A stretch of DNA of 5,526 bases from Candidatus Bathyarchaeota archaeon (GTDB lineage Archaea > Thermoproteota > Bathyarchaeia > Bathyarchaeales > Bathycorpusculaceae): assembly GCA_016649625.1 (NCBI GenBank), contig JAENXI010000073.1:1-5526 (forward strand), in the 5' to 3' direction. Below, piece after piece: positions 5,111 to 5,526 of this stretch. The translations under genes and the position numbers were made by a program. The notes below the pieces were generated by a model. It saw only the letters and a list, made by a program, of their open reading frames with translations, was not told the DNA's origin and did no database searches. Each line of letters starts with the position of its first letter. The first letter of the stretch is position 1.

Positions 5111-5526
5111 ATGTCACCATCTAAATTCAAATCAAGAAAGTTCATTTCAGTTGATCCTCTCAAATGCACAGGGTGCGGGATTTGCGAATATGCTTGCACC
5201 GTGGAAAAAGGTGAAAAGGTTTGGAATCCCATCCGTTCAAGGATACGGGTTGTTCGAATGTCACCAATATTCAATTTTGCACTTGCTTGCAGGTTTTGTG
5301 AAGATGCAAAATGTGTAGTTGCATGTCCAGAAGACGCTTTAAGTCAATCTGAAGAAGACGGTGTTTTACTTGTAAATGATAAAAAATGCATGGGGTGTGA
5401 TTGGTGTGTTCAAGCATGTCCTCACGGAGGAATTATGCTTCATACTGATACAGGTAAAGCTATTGCTTGTGATCTTTGTGAAGACAAACCTAGTTGTGTA
5501 GAGTTTTGTCCTGAAGAGGCTTTAGA
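5111..5526 (+). CDS. Four-cluster 4Fe-4S ferredoxin-like electron-transfer protein (cut by right window edge)
   Basis: 138 codons plus two bases are visible and the frame is still open at the edge. The product has 16 cysteines in four groups: Cys19/22/25/29 (CTGCGICEYAC), 60/63/68/72 (CRFCEDAKCVVACP), 93/96/99/103 (CMGCDWCVQACP) and 120/123/129/133 (CDLCEDKPSCVEFCP). This is the pattern of the DmsB/HycB/HydN-like subunits, predicted to hold four [4Fe-4S] clusters and to pass electrons to or from a catalytic partner. The stretch NPIRSRIRVVR (39-49) is familiar from small iron-sulfur subunits linked with tungsten aldehyde ferredoxin oxidoreductases. That link is inferred, and the partner would lie beyond the window. 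The ATG at 5111 is the only reasonable start: an in-frame stop lies at 5081-5083 and no other start codon lies between. AGGA is 12 bases upstream, so the ribosome-binding site is weak. No signal peptide or Tat motif is seen, suggesting a cytoplasmic protein. Confidence 0.93.
   Translation, partial: MSPSKFKSRKFISVDPLKCTGCGICEYACTVEKGEKVWNPIRSRIRVVRMSPIFNFALACRFCEDAKCVVACPEDALSQSEEDGVLLVNDKKCMGCDWCVQACPHGGIMLHTDTGKAIACDLCEDKPSCVEFCPEEAL

Noticed and set aside
4867..5318. Open frames overlapping the tRNA and the ferredoxin-like start (4867-5124 plus, 5055-5318 plus, 5089-5274 minus)
   Set aside because: The first reads through the tRNA gene. The other two are out-of-frame or antisense to the ferredoxin-like gene, whose four cysteine motifs fix the true frame.

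Overview
This AT-rich window looks archaeal. The evidence is: TATA-like boxes of the TTTATATA type upstream of genes, an Lrp/AsnC regulator of archaeal style, a type II tRNA-Leu with archaeal sequence features, a eukaryote/archaeal-type GDP-mannose pyrophosphorylase-like enzyme, and a four-cluster ferredoxin-like protein of the kind common in anaerobic archaea. The lineage cannot be fixed from the sequence alone. A single-chain GMP synthase argues against a typical methanogen or Thermococcus-type euryarchaeon, where this enzyme is usually two separate proteins. A TACK/Bathyarchaeia-like or similar uncultured anaerobe is my guess.

Layout. Positions 1-2909 hold a minus-strand gene set read right to left: GMP synthase (guaA), a GDP-mannose-pyrophosphorylase-like sugar nucleotidyltransferase, and the first 64 codons of a phosphohexomutase that runs off the left edge. 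The gaps are 63 and 17 bases. The order makes metabolic sense: the mutase would make a sugar-1-phosphate, the nucleotidyltransferase would activate it (probably to GDP-mannose), and GuaA supplies the guanine nucleotide. A divergent intergenic region (2910-3109) separates guaA from a plus-strand Lrp/AsnC regulator (3110-3553). It contains a palindromic TATA element and a perfect 7+7 inverted repeat that may be an operator. The regulator gene meets, stop codon to stop codon with no gap, a minus-strand long-form serine O-acetyltransferase gene (3554-4609).

Positions 4610-4904 have no convincing gene. They carry the putative acetyltransferase promoter (minus) and tRNA promoter (plus). A complete tRNA-Leu(GAG) with encoded CCA lies at 4905-4992, followed by a T-rich terminator-like tract. 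From 5111 to the right edge runs the start of a ferredoxin-like electron-transfer subunit with 16 cysteines in four CxxC-type clusters. It is still open at the right edge.

Overall this is mostly housekeeping metabolism (purine, nucleotide-sugar, cysteine synthesis, electron transfer). I found no mobile element, CRISPR array, toxin-antitoxin pair or defence system. The points most worth a second look are the guanine-nucleotide/nucleotide-sugar gene coupling, the palindrome in front of guaA, a stem that could hide the ribosome-binding site of the nucleotidyltransferase, and the cysteine-bearing N-terminal extension of the serine acetyltransferase.
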